Of a stretch of DNA of 64,000 bases, positions 41,502 to 52,376 are shown in pieces. The notes beneath the pieces were generated by a model that was not told where the DNA came from, searched no databases, and saw only the letters and a program-made list of their open reading frames with translations. A program made the translations under genes and the position numbers. The first letter of the stretch is position 1, and every line of letters starts with the position of its first letter. The DNA is from UBA7672 sp036733305. Lineage in GTDB: Bacteria > Pseudomonadota > Alphaproteobacteria > Caulobacterales > Hyphomonadaceae. The stretch is taken from contig DAINAT010000003.1 in assembly GCA_036733305.1 (NCBI GenBank), forward strand, positions 28,955-92,954, in the 5' to 3' direction.

Positions 41502-41799
41502 GGCGCCTGCGGAAATTCGCGTTTCAGGTTAGTTTGCCTGTCGAAGACAGGTTAGTGGGACCGAAATGCAACGTATTGCGGCAAGCGAATGAATTGACCG
41601 GGAATTCCCGCGTATATTTCATTACTCGATTGCAATGTTACCCCTGCTTTGCCACAAAAACTCCGAAGTATGTTGCTACAGCAGTCGTACTCAGGGTCGG
41701 TCAGACTTGCAAAACCATCGCAAATCGCAGGTACTAAAGCCGGAAACTAGATAACGCGCCTTCTTGGGGGGCGCGACGGGAACAATGGAGTCTATTCTT
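41502..41799. other. 298-bp spacer between tolB and pal
   Basis: No gene. It contains a 6-bp hairpin CCTGTC-GAA-GACAGG (41537-41551) and the palindrome GGGAATTCCC (41600-41609). The length and the strong terminator after pal suggest that pal has its own promoter here, but I cannot place it. Confidence 0.45.
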
Positions 41800-42339
41800 A
41801 TGCGGTCACTCGGTCTTTCACTTCTCGCGGGAGCCTCGCTCTTCGCAACAGCTTGCGCTTCCAACCCGAAACCGGAGCCCACGCCTCCGCCGGTGGTCGC
41901 TGAAGCCCCTCGCCCGGCGCCTATCGCGCCGACCCCGATCCCCAGCAACCCGACGCCGGGCACTGCTCCGGGCTCGAAGGCTGACTTCGCAGCCAAAGCA
42001 ACGGACCGCGTGTACTTCGATTACGACCAGTACAACCTGGACGACGCTGACCGCCGCGCCCTGGCCACCCAGATCACCTGGCTGAAGCAGTACCCGTCGA
42101 CGCGCGTTGAAGTCCAAGGTCACGCCGACGAGCGCGGCACCCGCGACTACAACATCGCTCTCGGCGACCGTCGCGCGCAGTCGGTCTCGCAATACCTGCA
42201 ATCGCAAGGCATCGCGGGAACCCGCATCCAGACCATCTCGTTCGGCAAGGACAAGCCGCTCGACCCGGGCCACGACGAAGCCGCCTGGGCTCGTAACCGT
42301 AACTCGTTCTCGAACATCATCGTTGAGGCAGTTTCGTAA
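41800..42339 (+). CDS. pal: peptidoglycan-associated lipoprotein
   Basis: 179 residues from ATG 41800, chosen because GGAG (41787-41790) is 9 bases upstream; ATG 41785 would lack a site. Lipobox ATAC gives Cys20. A Pro-rich linker (KPEPTPPPVVAEAPRP) is followed by an OmpA-like peptidoglycan-binding domain at about 70-178 (YFDYDQYNLDD, EVQGHADERGTRDYNIALGDRRA, ARNRNS). It anchors the outer membrane to the wall. Confidence 0.95.
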   Translation: MRSLGLSLLAGASLFATACASNPKPEPTPPPVVAEAPRPAPIAPTPIPSNPTPGTAPGSKADFAAKATDRVYFDYDQYNLDDADRRALATQITWLKQYPSTRVEVQGHADERGTRDYNIALGDRRAQSVSQYLQSQGIAGTRIQTISFGKDKPLDPGHDEAAWARNRNSFSNIIVEAVS

Positions 42340-42360
42340 CTGCTGACGTAAAAGTGCAGT

Positions 42361-42407
42361 CCGCCGCCCGGTTCGCCACATTTCTGGCCCGGGCGGCGGA
42401 TACATTT
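42361..42407 (+). terminator. Rho-independent terminator after pal
   Basis: Arms CCGCCGCCCGG (42361-42371) and CCGGGCGGCGG (42389-42399) with a 17-base loop, followed by ATACATTTTTGG. It lies 21 bases after the pal stop and before the cpoB start. Confidence 0.8.
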
Positions 42408-42413
42408 TTGGCC

Positions 42414-43355
42414 ATGAAACGCACCGGGATTTATCGCCAAAACATGGTTCGCAAGACATCGGTTCGCCCTGCCTCGAGGGCCCGCGCCATCGCCGTACCC
42501 GTCCGTCAGATCCAGTTCCGTTGGGTCGCGCTGGCGGGTTTTGCATTTGTGGCGGCCGCCTTTGTCCTCACCCCGCGCGCTCATGCGCAGGTTTTCAACT
42601 CCCAGCCCTATACCGCCGCGCCAGACCCGGCCGTCGAACAGCTCCGCCAGCGCGTCGAGCAGCTTGAATCCGACCTGCGCCGCGCGACTGACCGCTCCGA
42701 AATGCTGGGCGCGCAGCTGAGCGACGCGCGCCGTGCGGCGGACGAAGCCAACCAGCGCGGCAAAAAGCTGGAGACCGACTACAACGCCCTGCTGGTCCGC
42801 GTTGAGAACATGGAAGACGCCCGTGGCGGTGCGCCTGTTCCCTCCTCCGCCTCAGGCGGTTCGGCGGCGATCACGCTGCCGGGCGCGCAGGCATCCGCCA
42901 GCATGAGCACCAACGCATCGCCTGCCCCGGCGCCGGCCAATCCCACCGTCGATCTCGCGGCCCTGCCGCAGGACGAGGAAGGCTTCTTCAACTCGGCGCA
43001 CGCGCTTCTGCTTGGCGGCGACTTCGCCGGCTCGCAGCAGGCCTTCGCCAGCTACCTCACCAAATTCCCGAAGGGCGGCAAAGCTGCCGACGCGCAATAC
43101 TATCTCGGCGAAAGCCTGCTCTATCAGGACAACTTCGCTGACGCCTCGGGCGCCTATGCCAAGCTGATCAAGTCGTATCCGAACTCGCCGAACGCCGCGA
43201 CCGGCATGGTCAAGCTGGCGCGTGCGATGCGCGGCATGGGCAAGACCGCCGACAGCTGCAAGACGCTGGACATGATGGGCAAGCAGTTCCCCAAAGCGTC
43301 CGCCGTCGCCAAGCAGATGGCTGCGCAGGAACGCCAGTACGCGAAGTGTTCGTAA
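42414..43355 (+). CDS. cpoB: cell-division coordinator CpoB/YbgF
   Basis: 313 residues from ATG 42414; ATG 42444 is an alternative and neither has a strong ribosome site, and the earlier start at 42354 lies before the terminator hairpin. A signal-type segment ends LTPRAHAQ. A trimerising coiled coil follows (VEQLRQRVEQLESDLRRATDR region to about residue 125), then an Ala/Pro linker and TPR repeats in the last 120 residues (GFFNSAHALLLGGDFAGSQ, AQYYLGESLLYQDNF, KLARAMRGMGKT). It is the last Tol-Pal gene here and regulates peptidoglycan synthesis during constriction. Confidence 0.88.
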   Translation: MKRTGIYRQNMVRKTSVRPASRARAIAVPVRQIQFRWVALAGFAFVAAAFVLTPRAHAQVFNSQPYTAAPDPAVEQLRQRVEQLESDLRRATDRSEMLGAQLSDARRAADEANQRGKKLETDYNALLVRVENMEDARGGAPVPSSASGGSAAITLPGAQASASMSTNASPAPAPANPTVDLAALPQDEEGFFNSAHALLLGGDFAGSQQAFASYLTKFPKGGKAADAQYYLGESLLYQDNFADASGAYAKLIKSYPNSPNAATGMVKLARAMRGMGKTADSCKTLDMMGKQFPKASAVAKQMAAQERQYAKCS

Positions 43356-43444
43356 CTCGCTAAGAGTTATTAAGGCATCGCACGTTACGGCTGGGGCTGA
43401 CCTTCGACTCACGCCAGAACGGCTGCAAACACGGGCTGCATGAC

Positions 43445-43969
43445 GTGCGATTGCTGAAACACGCCTCTTCTCTTCTTGCTTCGAGCATCGCCATTGCGAT
43501 GGCCGCCGGGCTTGCGCCGATGGCGACAGCCCAGACGCCGCCTTCGGCCGAGCGGGTGCGTGGAGGCATGTTCGACGCCTCCGATCCTGCGGGCATTGCG
43601 CGCTTCATGGAGAAGACGGGGTATCGCGTCGAGCTGCGCTCGGACACCAAGGGCGATCCTGTTATCACCGGGCGGATTTCGCGCTCGGACTATGTGATCC
43701 AGTTCTACGAATGTGAGCAGGGCCTGACCTGCAACTCCATCCAGATGATGAGCCAGGCGGCGAAGCCTGCGACGCTGAATGGCGACACGGCCAATGCGTT
43801 CAATGCACGCTGGCGCTATGTGCGTGTGACCTATGACGCGACGCAGGTGAAGCTGCAGATGGATGTGAACCTCGACGCCGGCGTGACCGCGGACAATTTC
43901 GAGGACACGCTGGATATCTGGCGCCAGCTGCTGGAGATCTATGAGAAGGACGTGCTGGGGCTGAAGTAG
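43445..43969 (+). CDS. secreted YbjN-domain protein
   Basis: 174 residues from GTG 43445. Sec signal (HASSLLASSIAIAMAAGLAPMATAQ). The mature part matches YbjN-type proteins (DPAGIARFMEKTGYRVELRSDTKGDPVITGRI, SDYVIQFYECEQGLTCNSIQMMSQ, FNARWRYVRVTYDATQVKLQMDVNLDAGVT; read as landmarks). Two Cys in YECEQGLTCN may pair in the periplasm. Role unknown. It follows cpoB at about 90 bp on the same strand. Confidence 0.8.
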   Translation: MRLLKHASSLLASSIAIAMAAGLAPMATAQTPPSAERVRGGMFDASDPAGIARFMEKTGYRVELRSDTKGDPVITGRISRSDYVIQFYECEQGLTCNSIQMMSQAAKPATLNGDTANAFNARWRYVRVTYDATQVKLQMDVNLDAGVTADNFEDTLDIWRQLLEIYEKDVLGLK

Positions 43970-43992
43970 CTCACGGCGATCGCCAGCAGGTC

Positions 43993-44071
43993 CGTAGGGT
44001 GCATTGGAGCGGAGCGTAAATGCACCGCCAGCGCCCGATGCTGGCACGGTGCATCTGAAGATGCACCCTAC
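43993..44071. repeat. GTAGGGTGCAT-ended hairpin, copy 2
   Basis: Outer arms GTAGGGTGCAT (43994-44004) and ATGCACCCTAC (44061-44071) with an inner pair of TGCACCG / CGGTGCA. The reverse complement of copy 3 is close to this one over the full length, so copies 2 and 3 are in opposite orientation. Confidence 0.75.
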
Positions 44072-44107
44072 AGGTTTGCCGCGTTCTATCGCTTGCACTG
44101 ATTGGCA

Positions 44108-44198
44108 TCCCGGAAGCGCGTAGCGCTATCCGGGACCTATTGTGAGTGCACGATGGTCTATCGATGGTTCCCGGCTCTCCGCTTCGCTTCGGCCGGGA
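44108..44198. repeat. two TCCCGG-type short hairpins
   Basis: TCCCGG...CCGGGA with inner AGCGC/GCGCT at 44108-44135, and TCCCGGC...GCCGGGA at 44169-44198, followed by TGACAAG. They belong with the hairpins near 37253-37331 and 63633-63650. Confidence 0.65.
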
Positions 44199-44309
44199 TG
44201 ACAAGTTGGGGAAGTAACTTAGAATGCGCAGAACAGCCCCTGCAGGATCAGGCACCTGAGCGATCATTCGCAAAACGATGATGATGGCCGCACGCTAGCC
44301 GCGCGCGCG

Positions 44310-45362
44310 ATGACGGCGTTTGATCTCCTGGCGGGGTATCATTCGACGATCGGGCTGGCGGTTTCGGGTGGGTCGGATTCGTTGGCGCTGCTGGTGATTG
44401 GCGCGGAGTGGGCGCGGGCGCGCGGGCGGGACGTGATTGCGGCGACGGTGGATCATGGGTTGCGGCCGGAGGCGCTGGCGGAGGCCGAAGGTGTGGCGGC
44501 GATCTGCGAACGGCTTGGCGTGGCGCATGACATTCTGACGTGGAGCCATTTCGGGCGGTCGGGCGGTGCACCGGGTCAGGCTGAGGCGCGGCGAGCGCGG
44601 CATGCGCTGCTTGCTGGATGGGCCAAAAGCCGGGGTGCGGGGCTGATTGCGCTGGGCCATACGCGCGATGATCGGATCGAGACATTCCTGATGCGGGCGC
44701 GGAAGGGATCGGGGTGGCATGGGCTGGCGGGGCCGCTGCCTCTGGCGCCCTCGCCTGTCTGGCCGGAGGGACGCGGACTGCAGCTTGGCCGGCCGCTGCT
44801 GGCGTTCGGGCGGGAAGAGCTGCGCGGGGAATTGCGCGCGCGATCGCTGACCTGGATCGACGATCCGTCGAACGAGGCGGAGCGTTATGAGCGCGTGCGG
44901 ACACGGCAGCTTGTTGCGCGGCTTGAGCCCGAGGCGCGGGAGAGGATTGTCCGCATCATGCGCGCGGCAGTGGATGCGCGGGCGAACGCCCTTTCAGGGG
45001 CGCGGGCGGCGCTTGAGCTCTGCCGCCACGATGGCAGCGAAACGACCCTGCCGATGGCGGTGGTTTCGGGCATGGCGGCGGACGCGAAACTGCGGCTGGT
45101 GGAAGCGCTCGTCATGGCGGCTGGCGGGGCGGAAACTGTGCCAAGGCGGGAGGCGCTGGAGCGGCTGTCCGGACGGCTGGTCGAGGCGGGGGGGCTCTCC
45201 GGAGGTATGACCCTGGCGGGCGCGTGGGTGCGCCGAAAGGGGCAATCCATCGGGTTTTCGGCTGCACCGCCAAGGCGCGGGGCGGATGACGCAGCGCCCC
45301 CCGCATGGGACCGGGCCCACGCCTTGCTGGCCGATCCGGTGGCCAAAGTGCTGGATACGTAG
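44310..45362 (+). CDS. tilS: tRNA(Ile)-lysidine synthase
   Basis: 350 residues. PP-loop ATPase signature SGGSDS at 19-24, then a GHTRDDRIETFLMRARKGSGWHGLAG stretch and LTWIDDPSNEAERYERVRTR typical of TilS. It attaches lysine to C34 of tRNA-Ile(CAU) so that it reads AUA, and is essential. The ATG at 44310 is the only start near the N-terminal motif; the C-terminal substrate domain is shorter than in E. coli. The gene precedes ftsH in the same order as in many proteobacteria. Confidence 0.93.
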   Translation: MTAFDLLAGYHSTIGLAVSGGSDSLALLVIGAEWARARGRDVIAATVDHGLRPEALAEAEGVAAICERLGVAHDILTWSHFGRSGGAPGQAEARRARHALLAGWAKSRGAGLIALGHTRDDRIETFLMRARKGSGWHGLAGPLPLAPSPVWPEGRGLQLGRPLLAFGREELRGELRARSLTWIDDPSNEAERYERVRTRQLVARLEPEARERIVRIMRAAVDARANALSGARAALELCRHDGSETTLPMAVVSGMAADAKLRLVEALVMAAGGAETVPRREALERLSGRLVEAGGLSGGMTLAGAWVRRKGQSIGFSAAPPRRGADDAAPPAWDRAHALLADPVAKVLDT

Positions 45363-45480
45363 CCGAAAACGCGAAAAAGACGCAGTAAAGTGACATGCGC
45401 TTAACCGTTCAGCACTCGTTTTCGGCGATTATCCCCCCTATCTTGAGCGTCCTACGCATCCCTTTGAAAGGCTGTCGCTG

Positions 45481-47388
<1,908 letters not shown>

Positions 47389-47433
47389 GACCCCTCGGGC
47401 GCTTAAAGCTAGACACGGTATCAAACAGAACAG

Positions 47434-47457
47434 CGGCGGCCCCCTACCGGGCCGCCG
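47434..47457 (+). terminator. terminator after ftsH
   Basis: Stem CGGCGGCCC (47434-47442) with GGGCCGCCG (47449-47457), 6-base loop, followed by TTTGTGTTT. It starts 46 bases after the stop. Confidence 0.8.
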
Positions 47458-47523
47458 TTTGTGTTTCTGACGACAGGGGATAAGGCTGGTGACAGGCGGG
47501 ATACACCGCGTGGGAGAGCCTGC

Positions 47524-49245
47524 ATGTTCGCATCCGTTCGTCTGTTCGCTGTCAGCGTTGTGGCGCTTGGCGTTGCGGTCGCGTGCACAGGGCCGCAGGA
47601 ACAGGCGAAGCCGACCGGCGAGGCAATGGTGGCGGCGGCTGATCCGCTGGCGGTCGAGGCCGGACTGGAGATGCTGCGCGCGGGCGGCACGGCGATCGAT
47701 GCAGCGATTGCGGTTGAAGTGACGCTAGGACTGGTGGAGCCGGAATCGTCCGGCATCGGCGGCGGCGGCTTCCTGATCCACTACACGGGCGCGAGCGAGA
47801 AGATCGACGCCTATGATGGCCGCGAATGGGCGCCGGCAGGCGCGACGCCCGACATGTTCATGGTGGATGGCAAGCCACTGGACTTCCCGCTGGCGCAGGC
47901 GAGCGGCAAATCGATCGGCACTCCGGCGCTGATCCCGATGTTCAAGCTGGTGCACGAGCAACATGGCAAGCTGCCGTGGGCGAAACTGTTCGAGCCGGCG
48001 ATCAAGCTTGCTGAGGAAGGCTTCGTTGTTGGGCCGCGCCTGTCCAAGAGTTTCTCGGACAACAAGGCGACGCTGGAGAGCGACCCGGAAGCGCGGGCGC
48101 TCTATCTCGATGCATCGGGCAAGCCGTGGCCGCAGGGCCATGTGTTCAAGAACCCGGCCTATGCGAAGACGCTGCGCGCGATTGCTGCGGATGGCCCCAA
48201 GGCCATGACGCAAGGCGCGATTGCGGAGGCGATCGTCTCTGCGGCGCAGCGCCAGCCGCGTGCTGGCACGCTCACGGTTGCGGATCTGCAGGCGTTCAAA
48301 CCGCGCAGGCTCGATCCGCTTTGCGGACCGTATCGCATCTATCAGGTCTGCACGATGCCATCGCCCTCCTCCGCGAACGCGATGCTGTCGATCCTGAGCC
48401 TGTATGAGCGCGCACGGCCGCAACCGGTCGGGCCGAGCAATGTGCAGGATTGGGCGGCGTATGTGTGGGCGAGCCGGCTCTCTTATGTCGATCGCGACCA
48501 CTACATGGGCGATGACCGCTTCGTTGAAGCGCCGACGAAAGAGCTTATCGCGCCGGCCTATCTCGACGCGCGGGCGAAGCTGATCGATCTGAGCAAGGGC
48601 CCGGCAGTCATGCCCGTCGGGACGCCAAAAGGTGAAGCGCTGCGCAACAAGTGGGGCAGCGAGGCTATGCAGGAGCATGGCACGACGCACCTTTCAGTCG
48701 TGGATGGCTATGGCAATGCCGTGTCGCTGACGGCGACGATCGAGTCCGAATATGGCTCGCACCGGATGGCGCCGGGCTATGGCTTCTGGCTGAACAACCA
48801 GCTGACCGACTTCTCGCTTGTGCCTGTCATTGACGGGAAGCCGGTGGCCAATGCGGTGGCGCCGCACAAGGCGCCGCGCTCATCCATGTCGCCGTCGATC
48901 ATCACGGACAAGGATGGCGAGCTGGCGATGGTGGCGGGCTCGATGGGCGGAAGCACCATCATTGCATCCGTCTCGCGCACGATCATCGGCGTGATCGACT
49001 GGAAGCAGACGCCGCAGGAAGCCGTGGGCACATCGGCCGTGTTCGCGCGTACGCCGGACATTGCGGTGGAAGCCTCGCGCATGGCGCCGGCGATGAAGAA
49101 CGCCTTGAAGGCGCTGGGCTGGAAGATCGTCGACGAAGATCTCTACAGCGGCACGCATGTGATCCAGGTGACGCCGAACGGACTCATCGGTGGAGCCGAT
49201 CCGCGCGAAGAGGGCGTTGCGAAGTCCCTGCCCGCTTCGAACTAG
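47524..49245 (+). CDS. ggt: gamma-glutamyltransferase, lipoprotein form
   Basis: 573 residues from ATG 47524. Lipobox AVAC gives a lipidated Cys near 20. Ggt is made as one chain and cuts itself before Thr387 in EHGTTHLSVVDGYGNAVS; this Thr is the nucleophile. Other landmarks: SGIGGGGFLIHY near the start and MSPSIITDKDGELAMVAGSMGG. It breaks glutathione and other gamma-glutamyl compounds in the periplasm or at the membrane, recovering Cys and Glu. Start chosen from the signal peptide. Confidence 0.9.
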   Translation: MFASVRLFAVSVVALGVAVACTGPQEQAKPTGEAMVAAADPLAVEAGLEMLRAGGTAIDAAIAVEVTLGLVEPESSGIGGGGFLIHYTGASEKIDAYDGREWAPAGATPDMFMVDGKPLDFPLAQASGKSIGTPALIPMFKLVHEQHGKLPWAKLFEPAIKLAEEGFVVGPRLSKSFSDNKATLESDPEARALYLDASGKPWPQGHVFKNPAYAKTLRAIAADGPKAMTQGAIAEAIVSAAQRQPRAGTLTVADLQAFKPRRLDPLCGPYRIYQVCTMPSPSSANAMLSILSLYERARPQPVGPSNVQDWAAYVWASRLSYVDRDHYMGDDRFVEAPTKELIAPAYLDARAKLIDLSKGPAVMPVGTPKGEALRNKWGSEAMQEHGTTHLSVVDGYGNAVSLTATIESEYGSHRMAPGYGFWLNNQLTDFSLVPVIDGKPVANAVAPHKAPRSSMSPSIITDKDGELAMVAGSMGGSTIIASVSRTIIGVIDWKQTPQEAVGTSAVFARTPDIAVEASRMAPAMKNALKALGWKIVDEDLYSGTHVIQVTPNGLIGGADPREEGVAKSLPASN

Positions 49246-49307
49246 GACGGGGCGGGGCGCCAAGCTGACCTTCACCATGCGCTTGCCGATGTGGTTGGTC
49301 TTGTTTG

Positions 49308-49661
49308 TTATTCCGGGTTCTGCGGGCGCGGATGCTTCGGCTGATAGACGCCGACGGTTGCGCCACTGGGAAGCGTGAGCGTTGTGAGGCTGCCCCAGCG
49401 CTGTTCCGAAACAGGCGTGCAAGCGCGGCCTTTCGATTCCATCTCCGTGATGAACGCCTTCACATCATCGACCATGAAATAAAATTCCTGGCTGTCGCCT
49501 TGTTCGCCGGGATGGATGGCGAGTTCAGAGGGCGGGAGGCCGAAGATCAGCCAGCCATGACCAACATCAACGTGCGGAAACGCGAGAACGTCGCGCAGGA
49601 AGGCGCGATCCGCTTCGGCATCCTTTGAATAGAGGATGGAGTGCGCACCAATCACTTTCAT
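49308..49661 (-). CDS. VOC/glyoxalase-family protein
   Basis: 117 residues from ATG 49661 (AAGG 8 bases upstream). Two beta-alpha-beta-beta-beta units typical of the vicinal oxygen chelate fold: GAHSILYSKDAEADRAFLRDVLAF with LIFGLPPSELAIHP, then EFYFMVDDVKAFITEMESKG with TLPSGATVGVYQPKHP. A metal site is possible (first His of GAHS, E in SELAIH, H or Q later) but not clear-cut. It could be a lyase, dioxygenase or binding protein. A longer frame to 49892 would overlap the opposite beta-lactamase gene. Confidence 0.8.
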   Translation of the reverse strand: MKVIGAHSILYSKDAEADRAFLRDVLAFPHVDVGHGWLIFGLPPSELAIHPGEQGDSQEFYFMVDDVKAFITEMESKGRACTPVSEQRWGSLTTLTLPSGATVGVYQPKHPRPQNPE

Positions 49662-49776
49662 AACGTCACCTTCTTCCGGCGGCTGCCTTCTGCACCTTGC
49701 GGCTCGCCTTCGGCAGGCGCTTGAGGATAGTGTGCCGCTCGTAACGGGACGCAACAGGATTCGTTGGAGTAAGAGC

Positions 49777-50634
49777 ATGAAGTCGTTGATCGGGGCCGGC
49801 CTTGCCTTGGCGGCAGTGATGGGCGCCGCGCCGGCATTCGCGCAGGCCAACTGGAACAAGCCGACCGAGCCGTTCCACATCGCAGGCAACATCTATTATG
49901 TCGGTACCGAGGGGCTGGGCGCCTACCTGTTCACTGGACCGAAAGGGCATGTGCTGCTGGACGGCGCGACGCCACCGGGTGCGCCGATTATCGAAGCGAA
50001 CATTGCCAAGCTGGGCTTCAAGCTGAGTGATGTGAAGATCCTGCTGAACAGCCATGCGCACTATGACCATTCGGGCGGGTTGGCGCAGCTGAAGAAAGAT
50101 ACCGGCGCGAAGCTCGAAGTGATGGAGGGTGATGTATCGGCCATCGAGGGCGGCTTCTATCTCGGCAGCGAGAACGTCAAGGCGATGAGCGCGCCGCCGG
50201 TGAAGGTGGATCGCGTGCTGAAGGATGGCGACACGGTGAAGCTCGAAGGGATCGAGCTGACGGCGCACCTGACGCCGGGCCATTCCAAAGGCTGCACGTC
50301 CTGGGGCGCGAAGGCGACCGAGGCGGGCAAGACGTATGATGTGCTGGTGTTCTGCTCGGCGACGGTGGCGGCGAACCGCATCACCCCGCCGCTGCAGTAT
50401 GACGGGATCGTCGAGGACTATCGCGCGACGTTCAAGAAGATGAAGGGCATGAAGGCGGACATCCCCCTCGCCCCGCATCCCGAGTTCTTCGGGCTGCTGG
50501 AGAAGAGCGCGAAAGCGAAAGCGGATAAGTCGCAAGCAGCGTTCGTTGATCCGGATGCGCTCGGCGTGCTGATCGCGAAGCTTGAGGGCGACTTCGAGAA
50601 GACGCTGAAGGAACGGACTGCGAAGGCGCAGTAG
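49777..50634 (+). CDS. subclass B3-like metallo-beta-lactamase
   Basis: 285 residues from ATG 49777, Sec signal ending PAFAQ. Zinc ligands fit subclass B3: H93-x-H95-x-D97-H98 (NSHAHYDHSGG), H169 in TPGHSKGCTSW and H234 in APHPEFF. B3 enzymes hydrolyse penicillins, cephalosporins and carbapenems in the periplasm. Environmental alphaproteobacteria often carry a chromosomal copy. Whether this enzyme is active or what it prefers cannot be read from sequence. No mobile element surrounds it. It is divergent to the VOC gene. Confidence 0.85.
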   Translation: MKSLIGAGLALAAVMGAAPAFAQANWNKPTEPFHIAGNIYYVGTEGLGAYLFTGPKGHVLLDGATPPGAPIIEANIAKLGFKLSDVKILLNSHAHYDHSGGLAQLKKDTGAKLEVMEGDVSAIEGGFYLGSENVKAMSAPPVKVDRVLKDGDTVKLEGIELTAHLTPGHSKGCTSWGAKATEAGKTYDVLVFCSATVAANRITPPLQYDGIVEDYRATFKKMKGMKADIPLAPHPEFFGLLEKSAKAKADKSQAAFVDPDALGVLIAKLEGDFEKTLKERTAKAQ

Positions 50635-50990
50635 CGGGTTACGCCCTCGTGGTTCGACGGACGCCCATCTTTGATGCGCTGCTCACCATGAGGGCTACTC
50701 TGTCCGCGGCACGGAACGCGTAGAGGGCATCTTGATGCACCGTGCTGGCGTTTGGCGCTGGCGGTGCATTTGCCGCTTCGCTTCAATGCACCCTACGATC
50801 TGGCGGCTTTTCCGCCGCTCGCGCCTCACATTTCCTGCTTGCTTTCCCCCTTCCCGCAGTCTTGAGTTCAGTTGCGACTTAGTCGCATGTGCAAACATGA
50901 GTCGCTGAGCTACAACGCTTCAACAGCATCCAGACGCCCGATCCGACGATCGATGGCCACGGGAGATCCGTGCGCCAAAGGAGAGACCGC
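50635..50990. other. 356-bp intergenic region with a repeat
   Basis: No gene. The third GTAGGGTGCAT-family hairpin lies at 50720-50796. The rest, up to the ATG at 50991, shows nothing clear beyond a possible promoter. Confidence 0.5.
50720..50796. repeat. GTAGGGTGCAT-ended hairpin, copy 3
   Basis: Right end ATGCACCCTAC (50786-50796) is exact; left end GTAGAGGGCAT (50720-50730) has diverged. Inner TGCACCG and CGGTGCA pair. Compared as the reverse complement, it matches copy 2 along its length. Confidence 0.7.
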
Positions 50991-51503
50991 ATGCAGGACC
51001 ATGAACTCATTCCCGGTGTGAACCTGTGCGCCCTGGGTGCGAGCGAGCGGCTGATGCTGGGCGCGTTGCGGCTGATCGCGGCGGGGCGTGGGCGTTGCCC
51101 GCGGCTGGTGGAAGCGTTCGAGAGCCATCTCGGATCGCAAGGCGTGACGGCGGCGCGTGGGGCGACGATCCTGGCGCATACGCTGTCTGCGGAGAGCAAG
51201 CGGAAGCTGACGCTGGGCTGGCTGTGCGTGCGCGGCGTGACGTGGGACGAGGCTGCGATCCTTGCCATGCTGGAAGCGGCGCAGCGTTCGGACAGCGCGG
51301 GCATTTCGCGCTGGCTGGGGCGGCTGGGCATTCCGCAGATGGGCCCGGTGATGCAGCGCGGGATTGCGTGGTCGGCTGCGGCGTTCGCGGTGGCGGACAA
51401 GCCGTTCGATCGCGATATCGCCAATCTCACGCGTGCGAGCATTTCGTCGATGACGCAGGTGCGCGAGCAGATCGAAACGCAGTTCGGCGAGCGCAGACTC
51501 TAG
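50991..51503 (+). CDS. conserved hypothetical protein
   Basis: 170 residues from ATG 50991. Helical, with no signal or membrane segment: NLCALGASERLMLGALRLIAAGRGRCPRL, then GITAxRGATILAHTL-like segments and SMTQVREQIETQF at the end (landmarks only). The pattern of a Cys and a run of helices might be a small regulatory protein. I know no family. A terminator follows. Confidence 0.65.
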   Translation: MQDHELIPGVNLCALGASERLMLGALRLIAAGRGRCPRLVEAFESHLGSQGVTAARGATILAHTLSAESKRKLTLGWLCVRGVTWDEAAILAMLEAAQRSDSAGISRWLGRLGIPQMGPVMQRGIAWSAAAFAVADKPFDRDIANLTRASISSMTQVREQIETQFGERRL

Positions 51504-51511
51504 ACGCAGAA

Positions 51512-51539
51512 ACGCCCTCGCCTGTTGGGACGAGGGCGT
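51512..51539. terminator. bidirectional hairpin between convergent genes
   Basis: Arms ACGCCCTCG (51512-51520) and CGAGGGCGT (51531-51539) with a 10-base loop. On the plus strand GTGGTTGTTTGG follows; on the minus strand TTCTGCG follows. It can serve the genes at 50991-51503 and 51559-52260. Confidence 0.6.
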
Positions 51540-51558
51540 GTGGTTGTTTGGGCAGACC

Positions 51559-52260
51559 CTAGTTGCGTGCGGGCGTAGCGGCCGGTGCAGCAGGAGCCGG
51601 CGGCGGGGGAAGTTTGCCGCCTTCAGCCAGGATTTTCATGTTGTTGAGGCCGCGCGTGAAAGCCACGCGGCGGCGTTCGACGTCAGCTGCTTTCGCGGCA
51701 TCGTCACCCGGCACGAGCGAGAGATCGTAGATCAGCGTGTAGAGCATCTTCGTGCTCTTCGCGTCGATCGGACGGGCTTCGAGATTGCCGTGATAGAGGT
51801 TGTACGGGCGGCCTTCGCGCACCGGCTGGGTGTAGGCGTAGGAATACTCGGTCTTGGCGACGAGAATTTCAGCGCCCACCGTGCGGACTGCGCCGACTTC
51901 GCCCTCCTTGCCCGATGTGATCGAGCAGGTGCCCGCCAGCTGCAGCCATTCGGTGATGTCGCAGTATTTGCCGATGCGGGCCCAGACTTCCTTCACCGGC
52001 TTGTTGATCACGATTTCCATCGGGATGGTGACGTAGTTGGGGTTCGGCACTTGCAGCGGCGGCGGCGTGGCCGGGGCGGCTGCCGGCGTCGGGGCGACCG
52101 GCGCTGTGGGCGGAGCAGCCATTGCGGCGACAGGAGCCGCAACCGGCGCGGGCGCAGCGGCGACGGCCGGAGCTTCAACAACTTTGCGTTCGTGGACTAC
52201 AACGCATGCGGGCAGCATGGTTGCGAGCAGAGTCACGCCGAGCGTGCGCATGTAGGTCAT
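51559..52260 (-). CDS. SRPBCC-fold lipoprotein with Ala/Pro linker
   Basis: 233 residues. The signal ends MLPAC with a lipidated Cys near residue 19. A long Ala/Pro/Val linker of about 50 residues follows, then an SRPBCC (START-like) domain about 75-205 (VTIPMEIVINKPVKEVWARIGKYCDITEWL, GAVRTVGAEILVAKTEYSYAY, read as landmarks) and an Ala/Pro tail. It probably holds a hydrophobic ligand at the outer membrane. The C-terminal tail mirrors the linker in composition. Confidence 0.75.
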   Translation of the reverse strand: MTYMRTLGVTLLATMLPACVVVHERKVVEAPAVAAAPAPVAAPVAAMAAPPTAPVAPTPAAAPATPPPLQVPNPNYVTIPMEIVINKPVKEVWARIGKYCDITEWLQLAGTCSITSGKEGEVGAVRTVGAEILVAKTEYSYAYTQPVREGRPYNLYHGNLEARPIDAKSTKMLYTLIYDLSLVPGDDAAKAADVERRRVAFTRGLNNMKILAEGGKLPPPPAPAAPAATPARN

Positions 52261-52376
52261 CTCGTCCTCCCGTTTTTATCTTGTGTTGGGGCCATCGATA
52301 GCTGCGCCCCTACCCGCGTCAAGCAGCCCACGCCAAGCGCAACCGTTTGTCATCGGGCGCGAAGGAAGATGAAGCG

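Larger units (their letters stand above)
43970..44309. other. 340-bp intergenic region with repeats before tilS
   Basis: No gene. It is mostly filled by a GTAGGGTGCAT hairpin (43993-44071) and two TCCCGG hairpins (44108-44198). The short remaining 100 bp before tilS must hold any promoter. Confidence 0.55.
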
